From Caenimonas koreensis DSM 17982 (GTDB taxonomy: Bacteria; Pseudomonadota; Gammaproteobacteria; Burkholderiales; Burkholderiaceae_C), in assembly GCF_009646335.1 (NCBI RefSeq), contig NZ_WJBU01000023.1, positions 1-64,000 on the forward strand: 64,000 bases of DNA, in the 5' to 3' direction. The notes beneath the pieces were generated by a model that was not told where the DNA came from, made no database searches, and was given only the letters and a program-made list of their open reading frames with translations. A program made the translations under genes and the position numbers. This document shows, piece by piece, positions 1 through 8,721 of the stretch; the stretch's first letter is position 1; each line of letters begins with the position of its first letter.

Positions 1-1
1 A

Positions 2-2254
2 GCCATCGCCGTGCTGCTGCTCCTGGCGGTCGCATCGGTGTTCGGCCTGCTCTACGTCTCGTCCGGGCTCCTCGTGAAATACCTCGCATTGCACGACGTG
101 ACGCCGCATCTGAGTCTTCCGTTCGAGCTGGCCAAGTTCGGAGAAAAAAAGCAGAAGGGCTTCGGCGTGATCGCGCTGGCCGCCAGCGTCGGACTGCCGG
201 TTCTGGTGTTCGGTCTCGTCGGATTCGCCGCCCTGATGCCGAAGAAGCGCGAGCTGCACGGCTCCGCGCGCTTCGCGACGCGGCTGGAGCTGGTGAAGGG
301 CGGTCTTCTTCAGCCTGACCAGGCCGGCGACAAATTTCCGTCCATCGTCGTGGGGAAGCTGCAAAACGAGTTCCTGCTGTTCCGCGGGCAGCAGTTCATG
401 TTCCTGGCCGCGCCGACCCGATCGGGCAAAGGCGTCGGTGTCGTGATTCCGAACCTGCTGCACTACCGCGACTCGGTGGTGGTCCTGGACATCAAGGGCG
501 AGAACTTCGAGGTCACTTCGGGCTTTCGCGCCAAGTGCGGGCAGGAGGTGCATAAATTCGCGCCCGACGACGAAAACTTCCTGACCTCTTGCTGGAACCC
601 GCTCGGCTATGTGCGTGACGACCCACGATTTCGCATCAGCGATCTCATGTCGATCACGAACATTCTCTATCCCCCATCGGATGACGTGTGGTCGTCGACG
701 GCCGAAAGCCTGTTCCTCGGCCTGGCGCTGTACGTGATGGACACCGCGAAGCTGCATTCCAGCTTCAACGTGGCCACGATCAAGAAGATGCGCGTCGGCC
801 TGGAATGTCTGAAGGACGAAGAGACCTTCATGCAGCACGTCAAGGAGCGTGAGCCCTTCGAGCCGCTGTCACCCGACTGCATCACGCATCTGCGCAGCTA
901 CGCGCAGACCAGCGACAAGCTGCGCAACAGCATCGGAATCTCCTTCGATCAGCCCTTGGCCATCTTCGCCGACCCGATCACGGCCCGAGCCACGGCCAGG
1001 AATTCTTTCGACATGCGCGACGTGCGTCGCAAGCGGATGAGCGTGTACGTCGTCATCAAGCCCGCGAGCATCGACAAGTTCGGCAAGTTCTTGAACCTGT
1101 TCTTCCAGCAGCTGCTGGTCCTGAACATGGACAAGTTGCCTCAAGACGATCCGAGCCTGAAGTTTCAGTGCCTGCTGCTGCTCGACGAATTCCCGGCAAT
1201 GGGCCGGATCGCCATCATCGAGAAGGCCTCGGCGTACATGGCGGGCTACAACATGCGCCTGCTGCTGATCTTCCAGAGCAAGAGCCAGGTCAAGGATCGC
1301 AAGCTGTACGACGAGACTGGCGCGCAAACCATGCTGACCAACATGGCCCTGCAGGTGTGCTTCGCTCCGCGCGACGAGGACGACGCGAAGGACTACAGCG
1401 AGATGATCGGCTACATGACCGAGAAGGGCCTCTCGAAGTCGCGCCAGTTGTCCGGGAAGACCGGACGCAGCGAGTCGGAGAGCGATCAGCGGCGCGCCGT
1501 GCTGTTGCCGCAGGAAGTCAAGGCCATCGGCCAGGCTAAAGAGATCGTGAGCATGGAGAACATGCCGCCCGCGCTGGTGGACAAGATCTTCTGGTACCAG
1601 GAGCCGATTTTTCAGGCGCGTGCGAACCTGCCGCAGCCGGCGGTGCCGGACCAGGGCGAGCGATTCAACGTGATCGAGGCCGCGCCGGCGTCGCCGGCAT
1701 TGCACTTCGCGGGCGCGATCGACGAGCAGGCGATTCCTGCCGGCGCGACCTTCGAGGTCGGTTTCTCACCGAAGCGCAATGCGTTGGAGGTCGTGATGTC
1801 CTTCATCCTTGGCGCCAAGTCCGAACTGCTGGTGGCCGCCTACTCGTTCACCAGCAAGGAAATCGCCTTCGCCCTGGTGGAAGCAAAGCAACGCGGTGTC
1901 GATGTTCGCGTGGTCGTCGACCACTCCCAGAACAGCGATGAGCAGGGCGGCTACAAGGCGGTGGATTTCCTGTCGGCGCAGGGCATCCCCGTATTCCGCA
2001 GCGAAAACTACGCGGCCATGCACCACAAGTTCATGGTCGCCGACGGCGAGCACGTGCAGCTCGGCAGCTTCAACTACACGGCATCGGCCAATTCGCGCAA
2101 CGCCGAGACAGCGATCGCCATGCGCCATGCCGGCGTGCTGGCCAGCGTGTACCGCACGGAGTGGCTGCGGCTGTCCACCGAACCGAAGGTGTCGGTCGAG
2201 ACCGTGATGGCGGTGGACCGCAGCCTGGCGATCTTGAAGGAATTCGGAATCTAA
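2..2254 (+). CDS. virD4: VirD4-type coupling protein fused to a C-terminal phospholipase-D nuclease domain (5' end outside window)
   Basis: Inner-membrane ATPase that would link the relaxosome to the VirB channel. Hydrophobic N-terminal segments are followed by a Walker A (APTRSGKG) about 135 residues in and a Walker B (LLLLDEFPAMG) about 387 residues in, both typical of the T4SS_DNA_transf family. Past residue ~580 the protein continues into a PLD/Nuc-like domain with one HKD motif (HHKFMVADG, then GSFNYT). That domain is not usual for VirD4. The reading frame is open to the left edge and the first visible residues already look like a membrane helix, so the true start is probably upstream. 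It is followed after 9 bases by the LPD7 gene with a good Shine-Dalgarno (aaggagag), so the two are probably one operon. The coupling-protein call is firm; the role of the fused nuclease is inference. Confidence 0.93.
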   Translation, partial: AIAVLLLLAVASVFGLLYVSSGLLVKYLALHDVTPHLSLPFELAKFGEKKQKGFGVIALAASVGLPVLVFGLVGFAALMPKKRELHGSARFATRLELVKGGLLQPDQAGDKFPSIVVGKLQNEFLLFRGQQFMFLAAPTRSGKGVGVVIPNLLHYRDSVVVLDIKGENFEVTSGFRAKCGQEVHKFAPDDENFLTSCWNPLGYVRDDPRFRISDLMSITNILYPPSDDVWSSTAESLFLGLALYVMDTAKLHSSFNVATIKKMRVGLECLKDEETFMQHVKEREPFEPLSPDCITHLRSYAQTSDKLRNSIGISFDQPLAIFADPITARATARNSFDMRDVRRKRMSVYVVIKPASIDKFGKFLNLFFQQLLVLNMDKLPQDDPSLKFQCLLLLDEFPAMGRIAIIEKASAYMAGYNMRLLLIFQSKSQVKDRKLYDETGAQTMLTNMALQVCFAPRDEDDAKDYSEMIGYMTEKGLSKSRQLSGKTGRSESESDQRRAVLLPQEVKAIGQAKEIVSMENMPPALVDKIFWYQEPIFQARANLPQPAVPDQGERFNVIEAAPASPALHFAGAIDEQAIPAGATFEVGFSPKRNALEVVMSFILGAKSELLVAAYSFTSKEIAFALVEAKQRGVDVRVVVDHSQNSDEQGGYKAVDFLSAQGIPVFRSENYAAMHHKFMVADGEHVQLGSFNYTASANSRNAETAIAMRHAGVLASVYRTEWLRLSTEPKVSVETVMAVDRSLAILKEFGI

Positions 2255-2263
2255 GGAGAGGCA

Positions 2264-3688
2264 ATGGCGACGACACCCACCAACGACGATTTGCGCACGA
2301 GGCTCCGCGGCGAGCCCGAAGTGACGCCCGAGGACACCCGCACCGAACTGCTGCAGGACCTGGAGACCCAGGACTTGCGAGGCCGCCTGCGAGGCGAACC
2401 CAGTGTTGCTCCAGAAGACACGCGCACCGAGCTCCTCGAGCGCGACGAACACCTGGCCGAGGAGCATCGCAAGATGCTCGAAAAGGAGGAACGCAAGGCA
2501 GCTGACGCAGCAGCAATGCGGCAAGAGCGCGAAGCGCGGGCCCGCGCCTGGACGCAAGAGCAGGCGCGGGCTGAGGCGGCTCACGACACCGCTGATCACG
2601 GGGTACTGGCGGCGATGGGTTCTCGTGGCGAGTCGGATGCGTTCTATCTCCGTAGTGACATGGCCGAACGCGCGAAGGCAAGCCCTCTTTACGACACGGC
2701 GCTCGAGCAGCTGGCGCCCGAGCTCTATTCGCGGGTGCAGGACAACGAGAAGGACATGGTGACTGTGGATCTGGCCGCGAGTAGAGCCGCCGGTGAGAAG
2801 AGCATGGCCGCCGGCGCCGACCAGGCGCAGCCCGAGGTCGTGCAGCGCGCACTGGACCAACAGCTGGAGGATGAGGTGCGTCGTCGCAAGGCACGCGAAC
2901 AGGAGCAGGCTGGCCAAGGCCTCAACGCGGTCGACGTGCAGCGCACGGGCAAGGAACTGGAGCGTGGCGAATTCATCGTGCCGCGCCGAATCACGCAGGT
3001 CTACACCGAGGTGGACGGCAAGTTCTTCGCGAAGGAATCGAACCGAGTCATGTTCGAAGACAAAGGTGAGAAGCTGGCCACGTCGACCACCGACAAGGCC
3101 GCGATCGCTGACATGGTGGCCTACGCGAAGGCCAAGCAGTGGGAAGCGCTGAAGCTCACCGGCTCGCAGGAGTTTCGGCGCGAGGCTTGGCTGCAGGCGG
3201 AGTCGCAAGGCATCAAGACGCAGGGCTACACGCCCAGGCAATCCGATCTGTCGGCGCTGGAGACGCTGCGGCAAGAGCGATCGACAAACGCGATCACGCC
3301 GCTGCAGGAGCGCAGGACGGAACGTCCAATCCTCGCCGCGTCAAAGGAAGCAGCTGCGCCAAGGCACGACTTGAACAAGAACCAGGCCGTGATGCACGTC
3401 GAGGCCTCGAAGAACGTCACGACGAACATGGAGGCCTTGCGCAAGCAGCCCGGCATGCTGGACAAGTCGGTGGAAGACTTGACCCGGCTCGCGTATCTGC
3501 GAGGCATCGTCTCCGAGGAGAACAAGTTGCAGCCTAAGCCCGTTCAGGACGAAGCCTTGGCCCGATTCGACAAGCAAGCCATCGATCCGCAGTTCATGAA
3601 GCGAATCACGCAGGAGACCGAGCCCAAGATTCAGGATAAGACGACCGAGCGCGTTCAGAAGCGCGATACGCTCGAACAATCACTGTGA
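2264..3688 (+). CDS. LPD7-domain protein, likely relaxase partner
   Basis: 474 residues, hydrophilic and rich in charged helices in the first half (Arg/Glu/Ala coiled-coil-like segments, roughly 70-130). A segment around residues 245-330 (RITQVYTEVDGKFFAKES, then TTDKAAIADMV) resembles LPD7, the domain that forms the C-terminal part of large IncP-type TraI relaxases. Here it is a separate gene upstream of a short relaxase, which suggests a split or rearranged TraI. A near-repeat DLRTRLRGEPEVTPEDTRTE / DLRGRLRGEPSVAPEDTRTE sits in the first 60 residues. The start is the ATG preceded by aaggagaggca. The LPD7 assignment is from memory of the family; a direct role in transfer is inference from neighbours. 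Confidence 0.75.
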   Translation: MATTPTNDDLRTRLRGEPEVTPEDTRTELLQDLETQDLRGRLRGEPSVAPEDTRTELLERDEHLAEEHRKMLEKEERKAADAAAMRQEREARARAWTQEQARAEAAHDTADHGVLAAMGSRGESDAFYLRSDMAERAKASPLYDTALEQLAPELYSRVQDNEKDMVTVDLAASRAAGEKSMAAGADQAQPEVVQRALDQQLEDEVRRRKAREQEQAGQGLNAVDVQRTGKELERGEFIVPRRITQVYTEVDGKFFAKESNRVMFEDKGEKLATSTTDKAAIADMVAYAKAKQWEALKLTGSQEFRREAWLQAESQGIKTQGYTPRQSDLSALETLRQERSTNAITPLQERRTERPILAASKEAAAPRHDLNKNQAVMHVEASKNVTTNMEALRKQPGMLDKSVEDLTRLAYLRGIVSEENKLQPKPVQDEALARFDKQAIDPQFMKRITQETEPKIQDKTTERVQKRDTLEQSL

Positions 3689-3706
3689 AGCTGAGAGGAA
3701 CAGCGA

Positions 3707-3847
3707 ATGACGTTCTTGACCGTCGTATGTTGGATCATGGGTCTCAGCGCGGCCGGGGTTGTCGTGCTGTGGATCGTGGGATGCGTCCTCAGCGTGTTCA
3801 ACGACGAAAAGCGCAACGCCGATCTCGCCTCCGAGTACGACCACTAG
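3707..3847 (+). CDS. 46-residue single-pass membrane protein
   Basis: A short open frame between the LPD7 gene and the relaxase, with a ribosome-binding sequence (agaggaacag) before its ATG. The protein is one hydrophobic helix (residues ~4-31, with GVVVLWIVGCVL) and a charged tail ending ASEYDH. Position and spacing (18 bases after one transfer gene, 15 before the next) fit membership in the transfer operon. No family was recognised; function unknown. Confidence 0.55.
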   Translation: MTFLTVVCWIMGLSAAGVVVLWIVGCVLSVFNDEKRNADLASEYDH

Positions 3848-3862
3848 ATGGGACAGTAGGTC

Positions 3863-4990
3863 ATGAGCGTCTTTGATCCGCTTGATGGATGGTTCGAGAA
3901 GGGCTTTCGCGTTCGCTCGCAGAAAGCCGCGACGGCGCGGCGCGACCAGGCGCGATCGCGCTCTGGCTCCGCGCCGTCGTCCACCAGCGGAGTGAAGTTT
4001 TCAGCCGGCGCGAAATCGAAGAACGTGGCGAGCGTGATTCGAAAGGCTCCGGAAGTGATGGTGAAGATCACGGGCAGCAGCTCCGGCCTGGCCACGGTCA
4101 AGCACCATCTGGACTACATCAGCCGCAACGGCGACGTCGAGCTCACGAATGAATGCGGCGAGAGCATTCACGGCCGCGAAGAGGTGAAGGAGCTGCGCGA
4201 ACAGCTCAAGGCCTCGCAGGTTCCCCATGACAGCAACAAGCGCGAGTTCTTGCATGTCGTGTTCTCAATGCCAGCAGGAACACCCGAGAAGGCGATGCGC
4301 GAGTCTGTCGCGCAGTTCTGCCAGGAGGAATTCGCGAATCGACGTTACGTCATGGCGTTCCACGGTGACACGGATCACACGCACGTTCACGTTTGCGTGA
4401 ACACTCGCGACATCGATCGAGCAGACGAGCCGCGCCTCAGTCCACGCAAAGCCGATCTGTTCCGCTGGCGCCTCGGGTTCGCCGACAAGCTGAGGGAAAA
4501 CGGCATCGACGCGGCCGCCAGCGAGCGCCGACACCGGTTCAACTATCGCAAGCCGGAGCATTCGGCGGTGCGGCAGATTCGAGCCGACAACCCGTCTTCT
4601 GCCGTCTACAACGTGCGGCGAGCAACGGCAAATGCGGAGGATCGAGTGATCAAGGCTACGCTGCAGCCGGAAAAGGCCTTTGTCGGGCCCATCCGACCAC
4701 CGCGCCTAGCCAAGGTGCAGCAAGCCGCGAAAAGCGAGCTGCAGGCCGCTTTGCGGGCTGGAACAAGACCGCCTCATCCTGCCGAGCAACGAATTCAGGC
4801 GAGCAAGATCAAGACGCTGGCCAGCTGGAGCGAGGTGGTCAGGAACCTGGACGCTGCGGGCGAACGGGACTTGGCGCAGAGTCTGGCCAAGATGATGCGC
4901 GAGGCAGACAAACCAGTGACCTCGCGGGCGCAAGAGCTTTACGACCTAGCCAAGTCGCGGCGAAGCCAAGACAGGGATCACGATAGATAG
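3863..4990 (+). CDS. MOBP-family relaxase (short form)
   Basis: Nicks oriT and covalently pilots the transferred strand. 375 residues. The likely catalytic tyrosine is Y85 in HLDYISR (motif I). The metal-binding histidines lie in HGDTDHTHVHVCVN at residues 167-180 (motif III), matching MOBP/VirD2-TraI relaxases. It is about half the length of RP4 TraI and lacks the C-terminal LPD7 part, which is encoded separately two genes upstream. The 60 residues before the conserved domain are basic and low-complexity. The start ATG gives the longest plausible protein and a tight gap to the preceding small gene. Its cognate oriT appears to be ~18 kb away at 23.3 kb, beyond the copper island. Confidence 0.9.
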   Translation: MSVFDPLDGWFEKGFRVRSQKAATARRDQARSRSGSAPSSTSGVKFSAGAKSKNVASVIRKAPEVMVKITGSSSGLATVKHHLDYISRNGDVELTNECGESIHGREEVKELREQLKASQVPHDSNKREFLHVVFSMPAGTPEKAMRESVAQFCQEEFANRRYVMAFHGDTDHTHVHVCVNTRDIDRADEPRLSPRKADLFRWRLGFADKLRENGIDAAASERRHRFNYRKPEHSAVRQIRADNPSSAVYNVRRATANAEDRVIKATLQPEKAFVGPIRPPRLAKVQQAAKSELQAALRAGTRPPHPAEQRIQASKIKTLASWSEVVRNLDAAGERDLAQSLAKMMREADKPVTSRAQELYDLAKSRRSQDRDHDR

Positions 4991-5497
4991 CGAGCGGCAG
5001 TCCTCCCGGTGCGATATGGACGGCTGCGCGATGCAGCCGCGCAGTGACGCCGCCGAGCGTGCGGCTGTGCAAGCCGAGGAAGGTCGCGGTGAACATCCTG
5101 CCGGCGTCGCAGCGAGGCGCTTTCGCCAAGTAGGACGGCCAGCGCGTTGTTGACGAACCGGACCGTTGAGTAGAGCCGTAGCGCTGAAGGCGCGACAGGC
5201 GCCGGCAATCGTGCTGATCGTGCGCTTCAGACGTGTCGGTGAGCACGCCCCCAACACGCGCGCGCTCATCACTTCCGCCTTGGCGAGGCCTGCATTGCGT
5301 TGGACCGGTTGAGGGCCAGGGCAAACGAGGAAGCCTTGGCCGCAATCGACGAGACGTCACTGCTAACGTCGATGTTCTTCGTGGGATTGTGGCGCTGCTG
5401 ACCATCGAGAGGCGGGTCTAGTCACTGATACCGTTCGGACTACCGACTTCAGCACCCGTAGCCGGGTCATCGACGTCGCGCTACACTTCGTTTGCTC
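4991..5497. other. Gene-poor junction between transfer genes and copper island
   Basis: No complete gene was accepted here. On the plus strand two short stretches read like coding sequence without convincing starts: 4986-5154 (DSERQSS… to RPARC) and roughly 5230-5396 (HHFRLGEACIALDRLRARAN, ending MFFVGLWRC). They could be remnants of a gene disrupted when the island was inserted. An imperfect inverted repeat (CTGAAGGCGC … GCGCTTCAG) lies at 5184-5230. The copper promoter should lie in the last ~90 bases, but no clear -35/-10 pair or MerR-type spacer was found. Confidence 0.35.
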
Positions 5498-5911
5498 ATG
5501 GTTCGACGTCCCGCCCACCGCATGACCACCACGTTTTTCGTGGTGCTGTCGCTGCTGTTTTCCCAGCTGGCGCTGGCGAACTACATCTGTCCCCCGGCAG
5601 TGCCCGCTCAGAGCGCGCCAATGGCCATGGAGATGGCATTTGGCCAGCCGTGCGAAAGCATGAGCATGGCAGCGGGCAAGACCATGGATCAGGAACAACC
5701 GGCCCTGTGTCACCAGCACTGCGTCAACGCGCCGCAGTCGTTCGACCCGGTGCAGATCCCTGTCGTCAGTCTGCCCGCCATCGTGCAGGTGCTCGTGGTG
5801 CCGCTCCTGCTAAATGCGAACGCGGGCGAATCGGTCGTCTTCACCCGCGCGGGCCGAGAGCGACCACCTCCAGACCCGCTCTTCCTGTCCACGCTCAGAC
5901 TTCGAGTCTGA
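5498..5911 (+). CDS. Small secreted Met/His/Cys-containing copper-island protein
   Basis: 137 residues with a signal peptide (TTFFVVLSLLFSQLALA). A mature region rich in methionine and possible metal ligands follows (PMAMEMAFGQPCESMSM, then CHQHC), then a second hydrophobic stretch near residue 100. It precedes cusC by 75 bases and is co-directional, so it probably belongs to the cus operon as an accessory periplasmic metal-binding protein. The ATG at 5498 was chosen over an upstream TTG; an internal ATG at 5522 would leave just the signal peptide and is equally plausible. No named family recognised. Confidence 0.6.
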   Translation: MVRRPAHRMTTTFFVVLSLLFSQLALANYICPPAVPAQSAPMAMEMAFGQPCESMSMAAGKTMDQEQPALCHQHCVNAPQSFDPVQIPVVSLPAIVQVLVVPLLLNANAGESVVFTRAGRERPPPDPLFLSTLRLRV

Positions 5912-5986
5912 CCTCTCCGTCGACAAACCGGCGTCGCCGCGGCATGCCCGCTGGCCGACAACTGCCTCGTTGTCTTCGGAGGTTCC

Positions 5987-7216
5987 ATGATTTCGCACTT
6001 CCTCAAAGCGGCTGCCACGGCCGCCGCACTTCTCCCCGCGCTGGCCGCGGCCGCTCCACTAAGTCTTGAGCAGGCCATCGACCTGGCTGCACAGCGTTCG
6101 CAGGCCGCACGCGCCGCGCGGGCCGGCGCCTTGGGCGCTGAGCAGGCTGCTCGCGCTGCGGGCCAGCTGCCGGACCCCACGTTCAGCGTCGGCGTCGACA
6201 ACCTGCCCGTGACCGGACCAGATCGGCTGCGCACCACGGCCGACTCGATGACGATGAAGCGGTGGGGTATTAGCCAGGAGTGGGTGTCGGCGGACAAGCG
6301 CGCGCTGCGCCAAGCATCGGCGCAAGCGCAAGTTGGCCGCGACGTGGTGGCCGAACAAGTCGCCCTCGCCGACGCCCGCCTGCAGGCCTCCTTGGCCTTT
6401 TTGGACGCGTACTACGCTGGTGAGAGCATCAAGCTCACCACGTTGACCGAACACCATGTCCACGAAGAGGCCGAAGCCGCGAAGGCGCGCTTGTCATCGT
6501 CGACTGGCACCAGCCCGGAGGTGCTGCAGATGACCGCGGCCCTGGGTGTGGCGCAAGACGAATCGGCCGACGTGCAGCAGCTACAGGCCTCGGCGCTGGT
6601 AGCGCTGCAGCGATGGGTGGGCATCCGTCCTGACGGGCTCACCGCGCCGGCGTTGCCCACCACTCCCGCAGAGCAAGCCTACGTCGCGGCGCATCCCGCG
6701 GTCGTGCAGGCGCAGCGCGAGATGGAGGTCGCTCGCGCGGAGGCCGCGGCGGTCGCGGCGAACCGGCGGCCGAATTGGACCTGGCAGGCCTCGTATGGTC
6801 AGCGCACGGGCTTCTCCGACATGGTCTCGATTGGCGTAAGCATCCCGCTCCCGGTCTCGCCTGGCGAGCGCCAGGACCGCGAGAGCGCGGCCAAGCTATC
6901 GCTCGTGGACAAAGCCGAGGCTTCCCTCGAAGAGGCAACGCGGATGGCCACCGCCGAATACCGCGCGCTCTCGGGCGACGCACAACGCCTCGCGCAACGC
7001 GTGGAGCGATACCGGTCGGCTGTCGTCGTACCCACGCAGCAGCGCACGCAGGCCGCGCTGGCGGGCTACCGATCCAATCAGGTTTCCCTCATGACGCTTT
7101 TCGAAGCGCGTCATGCAGAGGTTGACACGCTTCGCAAACTCCTGAACCTGCAGCGCGACCTCGCCAAAGTGCACGCGCAGCTTGCGTTCAAACCCATTGC
7201 CGGAGGTGCTCGATGA
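5987..7216 (+). CDS. cusC: Outer-membrane factor of heavy-metal RND efflux (CusC/CzcC family)
   Basis: Outer-membrane channel of a tripartite Cu(I)/Ag(I) exporter. 409 residues: signal peptide (AAATAAALLPALAAA), then two helical OEP repeats typical of TolC-family proteins (PLSLEQAIDLAAQRS near the start; LPDPTFSVGVDNLP). The start has a strong ribosome-binding site (cggagg). Its stop overlaps the cusB start by 4 bases, a sign of translational coupling. No lipobox was seen, unlike E. coli CusC. The CusC rather than CzcC assignment follows the CusB/CusA partners downstream. Confidence 0.9.
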   Translation: MISHFLKAAATAAALLPALAAAAPLSLEQAIDLAAQRSQAARAARAGALGAEQAARAAGQLPDPTFSVGVDNLPVTGPDRLRTTADSMTMKRWGISQEWVSADKRALRQASAQAQVGRDVVAEQVALADARLQASLAFLDAYYAGESIKLTTLTEHHVHEEAEAAKARLSSSTGTSPEVLQMTAALGVAQDESADVQQLQASALVALQRWVGIRPDGLTAPALPTTPAEQAYVAAHPAVVQAQREMEVARAEAAAVAANRRPNWTWQASYGQRTGFSDMVSIGVSIPLPVSPGERQDRESAAKLSLVDKAEASLEEATRMATAEYRALSGDAQRLAQRVERYRSAVVVPTQQRTQAALAGYRSNQVSLMTLFEARHAEVDTLRKLLNLQRDLAKVHAQLAFKPIAGGAR

Positions 7217-8721
7217 AGCGCACTCACATCGCAGCGGCGGCCGTTGCAGCCGTCGCACTGGCTGCAGGCGGATTCCTCGCAGGCCGGCACGCTGGGCCAA
7301 GCATGGAGACGGCCAGCGCACCGGCTGCCACGCAGCCAGGCGAGCGCAAGGTCCTGTACTGGCACGATCCCATGGTCCCAGGCCCTCGCTTCGACAAGCC
7401 GGGGAAGTCGCCCTTCATGGATATGCAACTCGTGCCGGTGTACGCGGGCGAGTCGGGCGACGCGGGCGTCAAGATCAGCGCCGGCGTGCAACAGAACCTG
7501 GGTATCCGCACGGCGACCGTCACGCGAGCCCAGATCGCGAGCTCGTTCGATGCCGTCGGCACCGTGCAGTTCGACGAGCGCCTCAACGAAGCAGTTCAGA
7601 CCCGCGTGAACGGTTATGTGGAGCGGTTGCTCGTGCGCGCGCCCATGGAATACGTGCGCCGCGGCCAGCCACTCGCGACCATCTACGCGCCTGACTGGCT
7701 TGGTCCGCAGAACGAGTACCTGGCCCTGAAACGCACAGGCGTCTCCGAAGATCTCTTGGCCGCCGCGCGCGACCGGATGCGTGCGATGTCGATCCCGGAT
7801 TCGCTGCTTCGCCAAAGCGAGCAGGCGGGAAAGGCGCAGGCACGGTTCAACGTGTCCGCGCCGGTCAGCGGCGTGGTCGCGGAGCTGGGTGTTCGCGACG
7901 GTGTCGCCGTGACACCCGGCATGACGCTGTTTCGCATCGCCGGTCTGGAGCGGGTGTGGGCCGTGGCTGAAGTCCCCGAGGCCCAGGCGGTTCGCCTTCG
8001 CCGAGGGCAGAAGGTCAAGGCCGCAATGCAGGCGGACTCTTCGCAAACATTCGACGGCGAGCTCAAGGAGATCCTGCCGCAGGTCAGCGCGAATACGCGC
8101 ACGGTGCAAGCGAGGATCGAGCTGGCCAACGCCGGCGGCCGCCTGACGCCGGGCATGTTGCTTCGCCTGCAGGTTGTTGGACCGACTTCGTCGCGCTTGG
8201 TAGTGCCGGCCGAGGCGATCATCCGCACCGGCACGCGCGCGGTGGCCATCGTTCGCAATGCCAACGGCGCCTTCGAGCCGCGAGAGGTGAACCTCGGCGC
8301 CGACCTTGGAGAGCAACTCGAAGTGGTGCAAGGCCTCAATGAAGGCGACCAGGTGGTGGCCAGCGGCCAGTTTCTGCTGGACTCCGAAGCACGGCTGAAG
8401 TCCGTGTTGGGCGGCATGGCCGCTGCTGGTCAGGCTGCGTCCGCGGCGAGCGCACCCGCTTCGCAGGCAAGAGCTGCCGCCGCTGCCGGGATCTTCACGG
8501 CCGAGGGGAAAGTGGAGAAGGTAGATGCCGAGTCCATCACGCTCTCGCATGGTCCCATCCCCGCGCTCAAGTGGCCGTCCATGACGATGGGATTCAGCAA
8601 ACCTGATCCGAAGGCCTTCGCCGGCGTCAAGCCCGGAGACACCGTCAAGTTCGAGTTCAAGCAAGGCGGCGCGATGGGCTACGAGCTGGTCACCGTGCAG
8701 CCCGCGGGAGCGGGCAAGTGA
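7213..8721 (+). CDS. cusB: Periplasmic adaptor CusB with fused C-terminal CusF-like domain
   Basis: Membrane-fusion subunit linking CusA to CusC. 502 residues: an N-terminal anchor ([19 protein letters not shown]), a heavy-metal-binding motif (YWHDPMVPG … [12 protein letters not shown], residues ~50-75), then the barrel-sandwich and beta-barrel of RND adaptors. The last ~70 residues form a CusF-like copper-chaperone domain with the W/M/M signature ([10 protein letters not shown]). E. coli encodes CusB and CusF separately, so here the chaperone is tethered to the adaptor. The stop overlaps the cusA start (GTGA). Confidence 0.93.
   Translation: MKRTHIAAAAVAAVALAAGGFLAGRHAGPSMETASAPAATQPGERKVLYWHDPMVPGPRFDKPGKSPFMDMQLVPVYAGESGDAGVKISAGVQQNLGIRTATVTRAQIASSFDAVGTVQFDERLNEAVQTRVNGYVERLLVRAPMEYVRRGQPLATIYAPDWLGPQNEYLALKRTGVSEDLLAAARDRMRAMSIPDSLLRQSEQAGKAQARFNVSAPVSGVVAELGVRDGVAVTPGMTLFRIAGLERVWAVAEVPEAQAVRLRRGQKVKAAMQADSSQTFDGELKEILPQVSANTRTVQARIELANAGGRLTPGMLLRLQVVGPTSSRLVVPAEAIIRTGTRAVAIVRNANGAFEPREVNLGADLGEQLEVVQGLNEGDQVVASGQFLLDSEARLKSVLGGMAAAGQAASAASAPASQARAAAAAGIFTAEGKVEKVDAESITLSHGPIPALKWPSMTMGFSKPDPKAFAGVKPGDTVKFEFKQGGAMGYELVTVQPAGAGK

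Noticed and set aside
869-1705. Long minus-strand open frame opposite virD4
   Set aside because: Antisense shadow of a GC-rich gene; the translation is Arg/His/Leu-biased with no motifs, while the plus strand has clear ATPase motifs.
1766-3274. 502-codon minus-strand frame
   Set aside because: Spans the virD4 end and the LPD7 gene in antisense; low-complexity composition, no start signal.
4839-5405. 188-codon minus-strand frame in the junction before the copper island
   Set aside because: No recognisable motif, overlaps the relaxase 3' end, and three frames are equally open because of high GC; not enough support for a gene.
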